This document shows positions 13,244 through 26,077 of a stretch of 64,000 bases of DNA, in pieces. The notes beneath the pieces were generated by a model. That model did no database searches and was not told the origin of the DNA. It saw nothing but the letters and a program-made list of their open reading frames with translations. How positions within the stretch are numbered: the stretch's first letter is position 1; every line of letters begins with the position of its first letter. Origin of the DNA: Zonotrichia leucophrys gambelii (Eukaryota; Chordata; Aves; Passeriformes; Passerellidae); contig NC_088170.1 of assembly GCF_028769735.1 (NCBI RefSeq), positions 44,932,585 through 44,996,584 on the forward strand, written 5' to 3'. Both the position numbers and the translations under genes were made by a program.

Positions 13244-16200
13244 CTGATTCCCTTGGAAACTGAAGTATCCAAATGGCTGTGGTGTGGACAGCTGGAACCA
13301 TGAGCCCTAATTTTTATACTATATCACATAAGCCTACAGTGAGCTTAGTGCCACATCACCTCACGTCCCTGTGCATTTATTCATACATTAATGATCAGAG
13401 CAAAATGGGAATAAAATATCTCATAAGGGCATATTGAAACTAAATTTATCAGCATCCATAAAACAATTTGGGACCTGAAGATGACAGCTTATACATTAAA
13501 TGCATAAATAGTTAATATTTTTGTAACCACTACCAAGGACTGATATCCCACTTTCTCTTCTATTGCATCTGTATTTCAATGGTTTGCTGATGGTCCAGGG
13601 AGAAAATGTAAAAGCCTTTTCCAGTTGCTCTGGTTTCTGGTTTATCAGGTTTATTTTTGCTAGGGCCAAATTGCTGCATCAACTGTAGCAGTGACCTTAC
13701 ATAAGGGAGGTTGGTTTGCAAAACCCCCTGTGCACCCACTGTGCACCTTGCTAGAGTTCTCCCACTGTGGATCCCACTGGCACTGGGGCCGGGGTTTGGA
13801 CTGTGCGTGTTCAAGGATTCCTTTAGTTGGGCTTGTTTAGAGCCTGGCATGAAGCATCAGTTGAATAGAAACAAAAGAGGTAAAATTCAGTTCAGCTGAA
13901 AATTTTGGGTCCTATTTCTAGAATATAGACTAGCCTTAGACATCTTATCTTATCCCTTTCCTGCTGGTGCAATGACTGAGTAGCTGCAGTCACAGCAATG
14001 GCAGCGCAGTGTCTCTGAGCAGCAAGCACCCAAAGGCCACTGGTCACACTGGTATTCATGGTCCTCTATTTTGTGAAGTCATACAAGTCCAACAGTGTAT
14101 TCATGATTTTGAACTTATAAAAATCAAGACTAGGGAAATATTTAAGAACTCTTTCCTCAGGCAAGTTCAACTGTGTGCTTAAATACACTTTGTTTGGAAC
14201 AACATGTCCTTCAGCTATTTTGAAATTTTATAGCTACATTCAAGAACTGCTATTTATTGAAAAAAGTGTGGCAATCCATAAATTGAATCCATTGAATTTT
14301 ACAATGATAGAATGTTTGTCTTGAGACACAGCGAAGAGAGTACTTACTAACTTCTAGCCTGTAACCAGTTGTGTTTCTTTCTCTCTGAGTGCTTTTGACA
14401 GGTAAAATATTGAGCCTGTAGTGATAAAATTTTGTCAATAAATGCATAATGTTTTACACAGGGCAAACTTGTTTTTCTGTCTCTATCCATTGTATAAAGA
14501 GAATTCTTGTTTAAAAAGGCCTAACTCAGTATATTTGAATAGAATAACACAGAAAAATTATTTTATTGGGTTCATACATTGACATGCTGTATTTCTTAGT
14601 TATTTAAAGCTTGGTAACAAGATAGAAGATTCAAAAACACAAAGGCAAGCCTTGACAAGTAAAACAAATTCATTCCACACTGCCAACATTTCAGAGCTCT
14701 GAAATGCCCACAGGGGCTCCTTTGTCTCCCATTTATTCAAGGACTCCCATATTTCTATATCATGCAGTAAATACTGTGGTAAATGAGATACCCTGAAGGT
14801 CAGAAAGAACTGAGTTCCAGGTCTGAGCCTTACTAATGCAACCATGTAGATCAGACTAATATTTTTTTTATTCTGGAAACACTATAGCCAAGGCTGTCAG
14901 CATTTCACAGGAAAAAAAAGACAACATACTTTTACTATGCTATGTTCCCTGTATCATTAGGTATACACTGGGACAGCTTTTTTTTTTTTTTTTTTAATAT
15001 ATATATTATTTTGTTAAATATATTCTGTCATTACATTCAGAGCTTTCTTCTTCTAGACAAATATCCAATAATGTCACAAATATCTTTAAAGGAGCATGAT
15101 GTCAGGATTTACTTGATTTCCATTTCCTTATCTGATATTCTATGTCATTGGCAAGACTATCACTATCCCAGTTTGTTTCCACTATCAAAGTGCTCAGGCC
15201 TGAACCTTGCCAGCTGAGTTCTTATCTGATTATCAAGGCTTGAAGGTTTTTTTTTGAATGCTAGTAATTTATCTCACTGGAGACAGGGCTTCCAAACTGT
15301 GAATCTTCCTATATGTTTGAGTCCTACAGAGGTAACTTATCTCCAGCTTGGCTGACTGTCAAACTGAGAAAATATTTAGTAAGTTTGAGACAAAACTGCT
15401 CTTTCTCAGGATGTAAACTGATTTCCCATGACTCTTGCAGCTATTTGATCTTGTCATGTAACTGTTTTGCTCTTAGAGTTTCTACAGTGTAATTATGTAA
15501 AGGAATTAGGAGATATTTTTATGATTTTGAAGAAGAAGCTGCTTTTTCATAAATTTTTTTGGCAGTTCAGGAAAATATATTTAGCATTGTATTTTTTTTT
15601 CACCACCCATCTCTTCAATTTCTACCTGAAGGGTGCTGCTCTGTTGTAATGAGCCCTTGCTTTATTTAATACATATATTTTTATTAATGTCTGCAAAATT
15701 AGGACACAAGATATATAGAAAAAATAATTTTAGGAGAGGTGCTAGAAAAATTAGTGCAGGTGAGGAAAAATTCATATAATGAAAATATTTGAATGGGAAA
15801 ACTTCACAGACATATTTATCCCTGTATAGGAGCACCTGAGTGAAAAATTAAAAAAAAACCCACATGCCATGAAGTTGATTAATACTTTATTTCTGTCTTT
15901 CTTTGTTATCAAAAAAACAGTAACAGTAACATTTACACAATATTGTGTTTAGATCACTTCTACAGGTCAAACTTTTTTTTTCACACATGATTTAATTTAT
16001 TTGGAGGTTGTTTTGAACAAGATTGGTAGGTACAGACTTCTTTCTGGATCTGAATAAGAAAACCCCAACAAATGGTCAAATTAAATAGTTGTTGTAAAAA
16101 GCTAGAACAAAGAGTAAGACAGATAACGAGTAAATTTTGCCTCCCTGCAGATGACAGGAACTCTGCTTTCATGCATCGTCAGACAGGCCCTAGACAGACC

Positions 16201-17395
16201 TTCCCATGGCAGACCTGTGTGGGGAGGAAAGTTCTTCCTTCCTGGTTATTTGTCTATTACATGATTTTCTTACAATAAAACAAGTTTATCAATCATTTAT
16301 ACTGACAAAAAATATACATAAGAACTTCTTGCTGCCCTGTCACCTAGACAAGGCCACAGAGGCAGCATAATGCAGCTTCCGAGTGAGGGATGGTTTTGGG
16401 CTCCTCTGTCCAAGTGAACTCCCTGACCTTGTCCTGCAGCCAAGGATTTGCGCAGCACAAGGGAGCCTGAGGGCCAGGCTGAACACAGCACAACACTGTG
16501 AAATGTTCAGTTGTCAACCTGTCAGAATCACTACATCCCACACCCTTCATCAGCATGCAGTTTACCTTTCCAAAGATATTATCAATGCAGGTTATAGAAG
16601 TCACAGGGGATTTTCAAGCTCAAATGGACATGATTCAATAGGTTATACCTGGCCTATTTAAATTCCCTTACTCCTTGAATACAAGGTCTTCTACAAGGCT
16701 CCCAGTAGTCTGGTACAGTCTGATCTTTGCCTATTATATTGCATATTGAAAAAAAACATTTCATAGGTTTTACTAAACTTTTATATGTTACAGGAGGAAA
16801 GACAAATTCTTGCTATAGATTTACTGTAAATAGACTGAATGCTATGACTAATAAGAGCTGATTTATGATTCTAAGGTCAGAGACAGTTGCTTGGCAACTT
16901 TTTACTAATATTAGTGAAGAAAATAAACCTGGAGAGCAATAATTTAAAATTATTCAACACCTTAAAAGGGATATCACATGTTTACATTCAAACAAAATCT
17001 GAAATTAAAATATTTACAGCATTGACTTCTTTCCACTAAATTTTGTTCATGCTCTGTTATTTCATTTTACTTTGTCCTTCTTCTAGCCAGTCACTTCCAG
17101 TCCTAATGTAAATTATCTGCTGAAGATACCAGAATAACAATCACTGTGTCTGAGAAAGACATCTGGATCCCTATTCCAGGCCCTGGACTTTGTAAAATCA
17201 AAATGCTCAAAAAAGCTAAAATGTTGTGGGGGGATGTCACAGACAGTATTAGCAGTTATATGTCTTCTGAAATATTACTTCAAAGATACCCAGCAGTGTG
17301 TTAATTGTTTTCCTTGGCAAACCTGTAATTCTATCTTTTCTGTGTATTAAATATCAAAGCCATTCAGTTCTGAGTCTTCAATTATTTCTAGAAAA
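13244..17395. other. Gene-free DNA; two locally GC-richer patches
   Basis: No gene is supported. Positions about 13590-13860 are clearly richer in G and C than the surroundings and hold a 96-codon minus-strand open frame (13560-13850). This frame is Gln-, Pro- and Ser-containing, without any motif I recognise; it could be an eroded retroelement piece, but I cannot show it. A second GC-richer patch lies at about 16330-16560, with overlapping open frames on both strands, the usual sign of a non-coding, stop-poor stretch. A T18 run followed by TA repeats lies at 14978-15009. Confidence 0.6.
14978..15009. repeat. Poly-T run followed by TA-rich tract
   Basis: Eighteen T residues at 14978-14995 followed by alternating T and A. 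No LINE, SINE or retrocopy body is recognisable on either side, so it is not clearly a retroposon tail. Such runs are prone to length change. Confidence 0.7.
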
Positions 17396-17422
17396 CTAGA
17401 TATATCCAATTGGTATATCTAG
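17396..17422. repeat. Near-perfect 27-base palindrome
   Basis: Arms CTAGATATA (17396-17404) and TATATCTAG (17414-17422) are exact reverse complements, and the centre is T followed by CCAATTGG, itself a perfect palindrome. Only one unpaired base breaks full symmetry. It could form a cruciform or hairpin; no function is known. Confidence 0.8.
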
Positions 17423-18370
17423 CATTTTTACTCAAAACCCTATAAATTACTACATATAGGAAAGGGAACTACTGGAATTAATGTAAGAGCTGCACATGTG
17501 AATTGAAATTCCAGTATTATAAAGCTATTAGTGATATCCCGACAGGAATTCTGAATGATGGGTTCTTGATGATGCTGGGTACTTCTCCTTCTAAAAGTAA
17601 GAAAATTGTGTATATGTAAGGAATGGAGAATATTCTTGAGAACTTGGTGAACAAAAGTCTAGTGACATTTCAGTCCCTAAAATTAAAAAAAAATATCTAA
17701 GGAATGCCAGGTACGTAGAGCACATTGTGGGTTTTGCACTGTGATAATTTCAATTTTCCAATACGTGATTCTGTCTTTTAAGTGTTTGTATATGGTTCAA
17801 AGATCCACTATGTATCCTCCAATAAAATTATAAAATATATTGAGAAATTAATAAAGGAAAAGGAAAAAGAAAAACATAGGAAAATAGATAAGAAATTTAA
17901 ATTAGTAGATTATGAAGAAGTAATAAGAGATTGCTTTGGACAAACAAATATAAAGAAGATTACATCAACAAGAGACAGATAGGAAGCAGTAGAGCAAAAT
18001 ATCAAGATATATACAGAGGTTACAGAGGGGAGGTTTGTGACACCAGAAGAGAAGCAAATGATGCCCAAAGACAGCTGTAACCCTGTGATTTTTTTATGCC
18101 TGTAAACGAAGTAGTGCTATGATACTTTTTTTTATCCTGAAGCAAACTGGCATAGTCTTGTGTAGGTTTATCCAATAAAATTCCCTTATTCCCTAGAAGA
18201 GGCGAGTCTTTTGAGGAACAGTCACTAGCTCATGCTAAGCTCTGGATAATGCCTCAGTTTTTGGGGGAAAATACTTAATCCATAGGATAGAAGATGGCCA
18301 GCTGAGCTGCAGACCTTGAATGTTTTATGTAGATATAACTCTTTAATCAATAAATGTCCTGCCAAATACA

Positions 18371-18446
18371 CTATTACTTGAACCTTATTTATTTACTATT
18401 ACTTCAACCTATTTAATATTTACTATTACTTGAACCATATTTATAT
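18371..18446. repeat. Three-copy tandem repeat, 25-27-base unit
   Basis: The unit begins CTATTACTTGAACC and is followed by an AT-rich half. Copies start at 18371, 18396 and 18423. The middle copy has one C for G in the shared word. The array is a small AT-rich minisatellite. Confidence 0.85.
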
Positions 18447-21051
18447 TGTGGCTGATTTTTATTTCAGAGCAATTTCTTTAATTTCTTCCTTGCTATAATG
18501 CTCCTGAAAAGTTGCTTGGCAGCTGAAATTAGCCATTTACTAGTATGAAATTGGGTGTCCTAAAATTCAGACTTATGGCTTAGTTTTCTAGTTTTATTGA
18601 CATATGCTAAAAAAAACAAATAAGAGGGAAACCATGAAAAATAATGTGAACTATGACAATAGTTTTAACAAATCTGTAGTGAAAAAGGAATGGCAAAGGG
18701 ATAAATGACTTAAAAATATGAAGATATTTAAACATAGATAATATTTTAGCAAAGGCAGAAATTACAGTCCTGACAAACACACAACTTATTGTGTGCTTCT
18801 TTCCTATCTGTAATTCCCACACACATAGTTTCTCTGGAAATATTGGATTGTCTTGGATTTTTGTTGTTGTTGTTTTGAAGTCATCAGACTTCATACATAA
18901 AGAGTTATCAATATCAGAAACAGATGCAGAACAAAAGGTTATTCAGGTCCAGCACACAGCTTTCAGCAAGATTACTTTTACTCTTGGTGTGTTTTGATAT
19001 TTATCTTCAGATATTGATCAGACTTTTTCTCTAACTGTAAACACATCACTAAAATTGAAACCACCAATATGCTTAGTTTTTCATGTTGTTCATGCTACTA
19101 ATAATATAGAAAACCACAGTAACCCACAATTATAATTTTTCTTGCATTTATTATTGATATGTGTATATGAATATGAAGCTATTTGCAAAAAAATGCATTA
19201 TTTAATTCCTTGTGTACTGAAACATTTGAGAACACATTCCTGAATTTTGGACGAGTTCTGTATTTTCCATACACAGGCTGGGATCCCAGGACCACCCATA
19301 AAAATCATCTCCATGAGCAGCTCACTGAATGAACAACTGGTGGTTAAAAGTTCCAGCCAGGTAGATTTTGAGTAGCAGGATTTGACCTGTTGTTGGGCAG
19401 GTAGGAAAACCATCTGATGCTGTTTTAGCAGCACATCTTTCTGAGCTTCATAATCTTGAAAGTGGTAAGGAAAACTAGAGCCAGGGCAAGAGGGTCCATA
19501 TTTCCTACCAAGATCTCAATATTAACACACAAGCATATACATATTATACTAAAAGTATTCTAAAAATCATGGAACTTTCAAAATGAGACATTTTAAAAGA
19601 AGGAGGGAGACGTTTTTAAAGGAGTATTAAAAAAATGAAGAATCTTGTAAACTTGCATAACAGATGATCAAAGGAAAAGATTTTCAGAAAATAGAAATAC
19701 TTTTGCTGTCATGCAGGCTTCAAAATTCCATTTCCATTCTATCAGAAGAATGTGAGCCTGGACTGAGATTTTGGAGCACAGTGGGGAAGCTATGAGTTGT
19801 TTGTGCAATAGCTCCTGCAATTTGTATGTAAACTTGATCTGCCTATCTCCCTGACTTGTTCTGTGCATGTTTCACAGTTTTCTGGCAATTTCTCTAATGG
19901 GATCTCCTTTCTTCTCCTACCTCTTTCTCCTCTGCATTAATGCAGGCTACAGAATATTAGCACCTATTATAGGAATAATATTAAGACATCCATGGGCTTG
20001 GTTTAATCACTTAATAAGGGTTTTTCTAAGCCTTAAAAGGTAACTGAGAGACAAGGCTGTCATACAAATCTCAATGCTGTGCTTGCAGCTCTGCCCACTG
20101 CCAGAATGGATCCCACAAGCAGGTACTTTTTACCATTTCAGCTTTTCTTCACCTAGGCATTCAATATCTTCGAGTAATGTTAATTTCATTGTAGACCATT
20201 TACACATTCAATTCAAGTTCTACTATATAAATGAGATGAAAGCAAAATATTAGCTATTAGGTTTTTTCAAGGTTATAATTGGAGTTATAATTTGTAACAA
20301 GGTTATAAATTAGAGGATTTTTTGTAATATTGTTATTGGACTAAAGGTACGTTTGATATCATGCTAAGGTTTTATTATGTTTTAAATCATAACGAATTTA
20401 ATAATTTGTTCAAGAGAATAAAGGAAACAAAAAATAGGGGTTAACACTGGAAATTTAAAAATGCCATTTATCAACACCTTAATGCTAAATTCAAATAACT
20501 TAAAATAATTTTACAGTGTATTGAAATACTTATTTAATGAATTTTTAAATTCAAGAATAAAATATTCATTTCCTTCAGAACAGGGCTTTTGTGCAGTCTC
20601 AAATGATTGCATTGTCCTTATCTAGAAGCCCATTTCCTTGGTGACCAGCTTAAATATTTGTCAATTATTTCACCCAGTAAATGTTAATGTTTGATGGACC
20701 ACACATCCTTAAAGTCACCTTTTTCCTTCATATTCTGTTTTCCTACAGATTCAAATGTACATAAATACAAAATTTTGAATAGACAGTTTTTATGTGTGCT
20801 TTTTTTAAATGAATAAGTATTATTCATTTTCTATTGAAGTTAGTACATGAAAACAAACAAACACATTAGGAGGCATGTGGTTTTCCTGCTATAACAAAAT
20901 TCCAAAGGTTTTTTGAAGCTAAAAGCACAGCTTTTATTTAAGAATAGGAAAAAGGAGAAACCCAAGACATTCTCGACATTCCTTTTTTACCTAAGGATTC
21001 CGACATAGAGGAAATGAGACAATATGCTTTATTTCTGAGTTCTGTAAATTA

Positions 21052-21110
21052 GAATATCCATTTAGATTTAGAATATCTATTGATTAGATAGAATATCTAT
21101 TGATTAATGG
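21052..21110. repeat. Three-copy tandem repeat, 20-base unit
   Basis: The unit is GAATATCTATTGATTAGATA (21071-21090), followed by a near copy at 21091-21110 and preceded by a more diverged copy from 21052. The two downstream copies share their first 16 bases exactly, which indicates a fairly recent local duplication. Confidence 0.85.
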
Positions 21111-22423
21111 TCTAGAATGAGCTGTGAAATTTGCATGCATTTATCTGAGAAACATGTTATTTTCATCTTAAACAGTTGAAGAAGTTGATTGTATGACACC
21201 CTTAACATGCAGAAAAAAATCAAAAGATAAACACCACGCACGGCATTTTTTGCAGTTTTAGCTTTGTAGCTCTAAAAATGATTCACATAGTAAAGCTGTT
21301 GTCATTTTTTGACGCTAATATTCACTGTGTTATCAATCTTGCTTCTCAAATGTCTGTGTGCTGTTAGTGGTAAAAATTCCCTCAATTCTTTGAGATGTGA
21401 TATCTATTCAAATTTGGATGAACTCACATTAACATTACTATTATTCTCTGGCAAGCATGGTTTTTCAGTGTTTTTCTGTGCAAGGAAAAACCTTTCTCCC
21501 AATTCCCTATTTAGTGATTAAGATTTGCTATCAATATAGCTAAAACCAGAGTTTGACATTAAATATTTGTGACACTGAATATGAGAAATTCACACAATGG
21601 AATTGCTCCTTATCCTTTGCTCTCTGCCTCTGAACAAGCAGACTCCTAAGGGCTGTTCTTTGGGATATTTCATCTCTACAAGGTGTCCTAAAAATATCGC
21701 TCTTTAACATTCACCCTTGCATTCTTACACTGCTATCTGACTGATTCATTGAGATGTGAATTAAATTGGGTCAAATAAAGAAGAAAAGTGGTATTTTTCG
21801 TTATGGACCAACAATAGCCACTTCTGGGGCTGGGATCAGAACAGTGTGATCTATTGCTTTCTTTCTGGAGTCTGTAAAAGCTTAAAGGATGTCACATATT
21901 GCTCATGGTGCTCCTCATTTGAGGTAGTGGGAATTATCTCAAGGCATGGCAAAAGCTGTCATAAAAAGTCTTTAAGTTACACTGGTCAAAATTTTACAAG
22001 TTTCAGGCCTGAGAGAAGATAGATCAGCACTTGTGACAACCCTGCCCTGTTGAAAATAATCAATTAGATAGGAGTGGGGTTAGTTTTAGAAATCTCATAT
22101 GCTTCCTTGTTTCTGTCAAGACTTCCTTCTTATGGAGGATGGGAGGGGGCTGTAAGCAATACAGTATAGTTTACAGAAAAATATCACCTTGAAACCTATT
22201 CAGCAATAATCCTCCCATCAGGAGCCTTATTTCAGAGACCTGGATTGCACTTTCAGACTGCTTCTTGCATAGCAGATAAAGATCTTTAAAAGTTATTGGG
22301 CAACTCAGTTCTTTTTCATGATGTGCTGTGAATTCCTGAAAATTCACTGCCTTGCTGTGTCAGGCTCACATGGAACATATAAAACTACAGAATTGCAATT
22401 ATCCTTTTGTAGTTTTAGGTTCA

Positions 22424-22530
22424 GGGGTTTTGTTTGTTTTTGTTTGCTTGTTTTCATTTGGGTTTTGTTGACTTTATTTTGTCTTGGGGTTTTGCTTGTT
22501 TGTTTGATTTAGTTTGGTTTGTGTTATTTG
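22424..22530. repeat. G/T-rich low-complexity tract
   Basis: About 105 bases composed almost only of G and T on the plus strand, with irregular GTTT and GGTTTTG words and almost no A or C. It produces an artefactual open frame rich in Phe, Leu, Val and Cys. It is strongly strand-asymmetric in base content. Confidence 0.75.
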
Positions 22531-23828
22531 GATAGCAATACACATATATGCAGATCTGTGACAAAAACCACAGCACAGCTCCTAGATGCTGCTCGGAAAA
22601 AACACAATGCATTTTGGAAATTGTTTATTACTTGTACTGTAAAAAATATTGGTTTTGGAATAAAAAGTGAGGGACTCAGGAATTCTTACCTTCTATTTCT
22701 TATTCCACATTGTCATATATATAATTTTCTTTCATAAAAATAACAAAATTAGTGCAGTGAAACACTGTATTCTGAGAAATAATAGGCACAAGTTTAATGA
22801 GCTGACTGCCAGAGGGCTGCATTATCATGGTCTTCAAAAAAGAAAAGATACAATAATTACAGTGAAGAAGCCCTGGATAGCTAATAAAAGACTTGACTTG
22901 ATAATTACTGTTCCTGTATCTGTGTTAGAAAAAGACTGTCCTTTCTCTGCAGCTTTTAGGTATAATGATATTGTGACATGATGTGCCATTTCTATGATAT
23001 TTTCCTACTCTAAAAGGTACACTGGAGACAGTTTAATTGCAAGTGTCACAAAACACACATTTTGGGCAACATGAAGGAGGGACTGAAGCCTGTTTATTCA
23101 TGTTTTTCAAGTGAATGGTAAACAGCTCTCTTGGTTACATCATTGTTTCATTGCAGGGGATAATTTCTTTTTGGGAACTCAGTACGACCAGCTCAGGTTC
23201 TCCTCCAGAGAATATTTTATGGAGCTATGGTACAGTGGATGCAAGTTTCACACTTGAAGAAAGTTTCACCACATAGTTAAAGTGGCATAGGATTATCATG
23301 CAATGTCCATTTATCCCAGGAGTGGTCCAGATTAATCTGACATCTGCCTTCTAAGACAATTATCAAAATTAACAAAAAAAGAAGCATTTAACACAGAGTC
23401 TCTGAATAGAAGTAGTCATTTTCTTCAAGAGAGTTCTCTATAGAGTGATGAAGGAGATGATGTCCATGTTTTAGGAGAATAGAGGCAGGAGGATATCTGA
23501 GCCAAACTCACAAATGGGATTATCTCAAATCTCACTTTTTTAATCCCTACAGTCCCTTCCCTTCTTACCCAAAACCTATGTGAGACAGTTTCACAACCTA
23601 CAGTTTATTCTCTGACTTTGATGTTAAACTAATTCTTGTGGATGAGGACATCAGTGAAGGGTGGTAACCACCTTTTGCATGATAACTTATTGTTTGTAGA
23701 GCTGGCACAGGAGGTAGGTTTTGCTCAAGAGCTCATTTATGCCACCTACATTAATATTCATGTAATGTAGTCAGGAACAATAGGCTCCTGAGCCTTTCAC
23801 TCCTCCTCTTCCAGCTATCTCACTATAC

Positions 23829-23868
23829 TTTTTTGTTTGTTTGTTTTGTAGGGGTTTGTTTGTTTGTT
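23829..23868. repeat. (GTTT)n microsatellite
   Basis: Imperfect GTTT repeats in two blocks separated by TTGTAGGGG. Similar in composition to the larger tract near 22.4 kb, but no further shared sequence is evident. Confidence 0.8.
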
Positions 23869-25495
23869 AAATTCTTTTTTTTCCCTCTTCCCTCTCCTTG
23901 GGACACCTGAAGGCAGCATGCCTCGGGATTCAAAACAGCAAGGTGGAAGGCACTAAACATTGTAAAAAATTTTGATGCTGTACATGAAACTAGGAGGGAA
24001 GCAGCTGGGACTTGGAATAACTCTTACTCCAAAGTGTTGTAAGACCTAGTTTCTACTGAAGGTTAGTTCTACCCTGCTTTCATTGCTGCTATCTTTGTAT
24101 GAAGGAAAATACAGTGTTGTGTTTGAATATACTATGAATTTCAGTGTGTAAAATATAATTTCAGTCATTCCAGAAAACAGATACTCTCTTCTTGGTAAGA
24201 AAACAGAACTTTGCTCATTGTAGGTAAATGGCTTCTTTACCATTCCAGTCAAACACTGAGTCTGTTTCAATTCCATCCAGTGAGTGATTTCCTGTACCCA
24301 GGTAGACGTTGGTTCTAGCTGAGTCTGCCCAGCAGCCAGGCTGTGCCAGAGAAAGCTGTGTATATTGAGTTGAATGCACAGAATCATTCCTCAGGTTAGC
24401 AAGTAGCAGAAAGCTGCTGAGAGGGTATTTTGCCATGGCAGAATTTGAGAGAAGGGCAGGTAAGTAATGACCCTGTTTATGGAGAAATAGTTAAAGAATG
24501 GCTTTGGTCTGAAGGCCTGAAATTGAGACAATGGGTTATGACAATCCTCCTGGGAATTAGCTAATTTTGCTTCCAGAAATAAACTGATTAGCTTCAATTC
24601 AAGTGACAGTACGTGCAGCTATAAGGTGCATAATTATTTATTTATTTTAAATCTCCTTCTGTTTCTTTAACTTCTAATTTGAGCATAAAAAGATAATTTT
24701 ACTTTTATGGTGGAGTTTTTCTTAGAACAAAAAATTGTTTCAAATTGTCTTCATTTCCTTATGGATACAATTTCTGAGTCAAGGATGAATTCTTTAAGGA
24801 ATTATGTCTCTCTCAGAACTAAACACTCAACAGAAAAAGAGAGCCTTCAGTGGAGACATCAGCCCTGGGACCTGCAGAGGTTCTTCTGGGGTAAGTAACA
24901 TTGCTAGAAAGAGAATTCTCCCAGCAGTAGATAGCTATTTTATTCAGATCCACTGAGGAAGCGTAAGACCTGAAAGGTTTCCTCAGAACTCTATTATTCT
25001 TTTTATTAAATTGGACCTGACCTCACAAATATAGTATACAAGCTGCATATCAGTATTTTTGCATGTATTTTCTTTTATTAAGGTGATTTTGTGTTTGATT
25101 TTTTTCCTTTGTATTGTTTATTATTTGCATATTTTGCTTTCATTTAAAAAACCTATTTTACATGGAATAGAACTATTTATATTACTTAATTTCACCTGAT
25201 TTTTTTCTTTTGTTTTCTAGAATATTATAATGGTCCAAAATTAATTTTGTTGTTTATTTCACAATTTTTGTCCAGAATAAAGTGTGTTAGATAATGTTTG
25301 CACTATCTGCTTATCAAAGCCAGTACAATTGTGATGGATTTCTATGGTACTATGCCAGTTTACACAGGCTGAGGATCTTGCCCCTTTTTTACTATGTTCT
25401 TGCTGACTGTGTCTAAGATTTGAAACAAAATACTGATATCCTATCACAGCTAGGAAAGCCTCTGGACAGCAATTCCAGAAATATACCAATCTCCA

Positions 25496-26077
25496 TGTAG
25501 TCGTATAAAATCACTTATATGAGTTAATTTTCACAGTAGATGGTGTGGATCTGTGTTTAGAATTTGTGACAAAAACAGTGCAGATAACACAGGGGTGTTT
25601 AGCTGTAGCTGAGCAGAGCTCACCCAGATCAAGGCCTTTTCCAGCTCTCACCCCACCAGTGAGGAGGCTGGGGGTGCCCAAGGAGCTCTGAGGGGACACA
25701 GCCAGGAGAGCTGACCCCAGCTGACACAGGGATGTCCCAGACCAGGTGGGGCTGTGCTCAGCACACAGAGCTGGGGAAGGAGAAGGGAGAGGAGAATGTT
25801 TGGAGGGATGGTGTTTGTCTGCTCCGGTCACCATTACCTGTGATGGAGCTCTGCTTTCCTGGGCATGGCTGAACACCTGCCTGCCCTTGGGAAGTGGTGA
25901 ATGAATCCCTTGTGTTGCTTTCCTTGCATGCACAGCTCCTGCTTTACCTGTTAAACTCTTTTATCTCAAGCCATGAGTCCTTTTCTTTTTACTCTTCTGA
26001 TCCCGTCTCACATCCAACCAGGAGAAGGTGAGCAAACAGCTGTACGCTAAGCTGCAAGCTGGGGTTAAACTGTGACA
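25496..26077 (+). mobile_element. Solo LTR of an endogenous retrovirus
   Basis: A sharp rise in G and C from about 25575 marks a sequence I recognise as an LTR common in passerine genomes. Landmarks in order: GTGCAGATAACACAGGGGTG, GAGCAGAGCTCACCCAGATC, GGAGGCTGGGGGTGCCCAAG, CATGGCTGAACACCTGCCTG, GTGGTGAATGAATCCCTTGT and CTGTTAAACTCTTTTATCTC, ending at GGGGTTAAACTGTGACA. TGTAG at 25496 and GACA at 26077 fit the TG...CA ends and give a length of about 580 bases, but the 5' edge is inferred and no clear target-site duplication is seen. The TTAAA-type word near its 3' third may be the decayed polyadenylation signal. No gag, pol or env sequence adjoins, so it is a solo LTR left by recombination. 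The 140-codon minus-strand frame inside it (25511-25933) is an artefact. ERVL-like class is likely but not proven. Confidence 0.8.

Larger units (their letters stand above)
17423..25495. other. Gene-free AT-rich DNA with small tandem repeats
   Basis: No gene or dispersed repeat is recognised. An A-rich, Lys/Glu-coding 66-codon open frame at 17782-17982 reflects A-rich composition. Small tandem repeats at 18371 and 21052 and G/T-rich tracts at 22424 and 23829 are listed separately. A perfect GTAAGT donor-like motif at 24891 ends a short open stretch, but no matching acceptor or family signature supports an exon. Confidence 0.65.

Noticed and set aside
17782..17982. 66-codon Lys/Glu-rich frame
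   Set aside because: It reflects an A-rich stretch; no domain or splice context.
22318..22512. 64-codon hydrophobic frame that could look like a membrane protein
   Set aside because: It is the translation of a G/T-rich low-complexity tract, which always gives Phe, Leu, Val and Cys.
24046..24387. 113-codon minus-strand open frame
   Set aside because: No recognisable family, overlapped by another minus-strand frame in a different phase, and no splice or promoter context.
25511..25933. 140-codon minus-strand open frame, the longest in the window
   Set aside because: It lies inside the solo LTR and reads against it; the composition explains the lack of stops.
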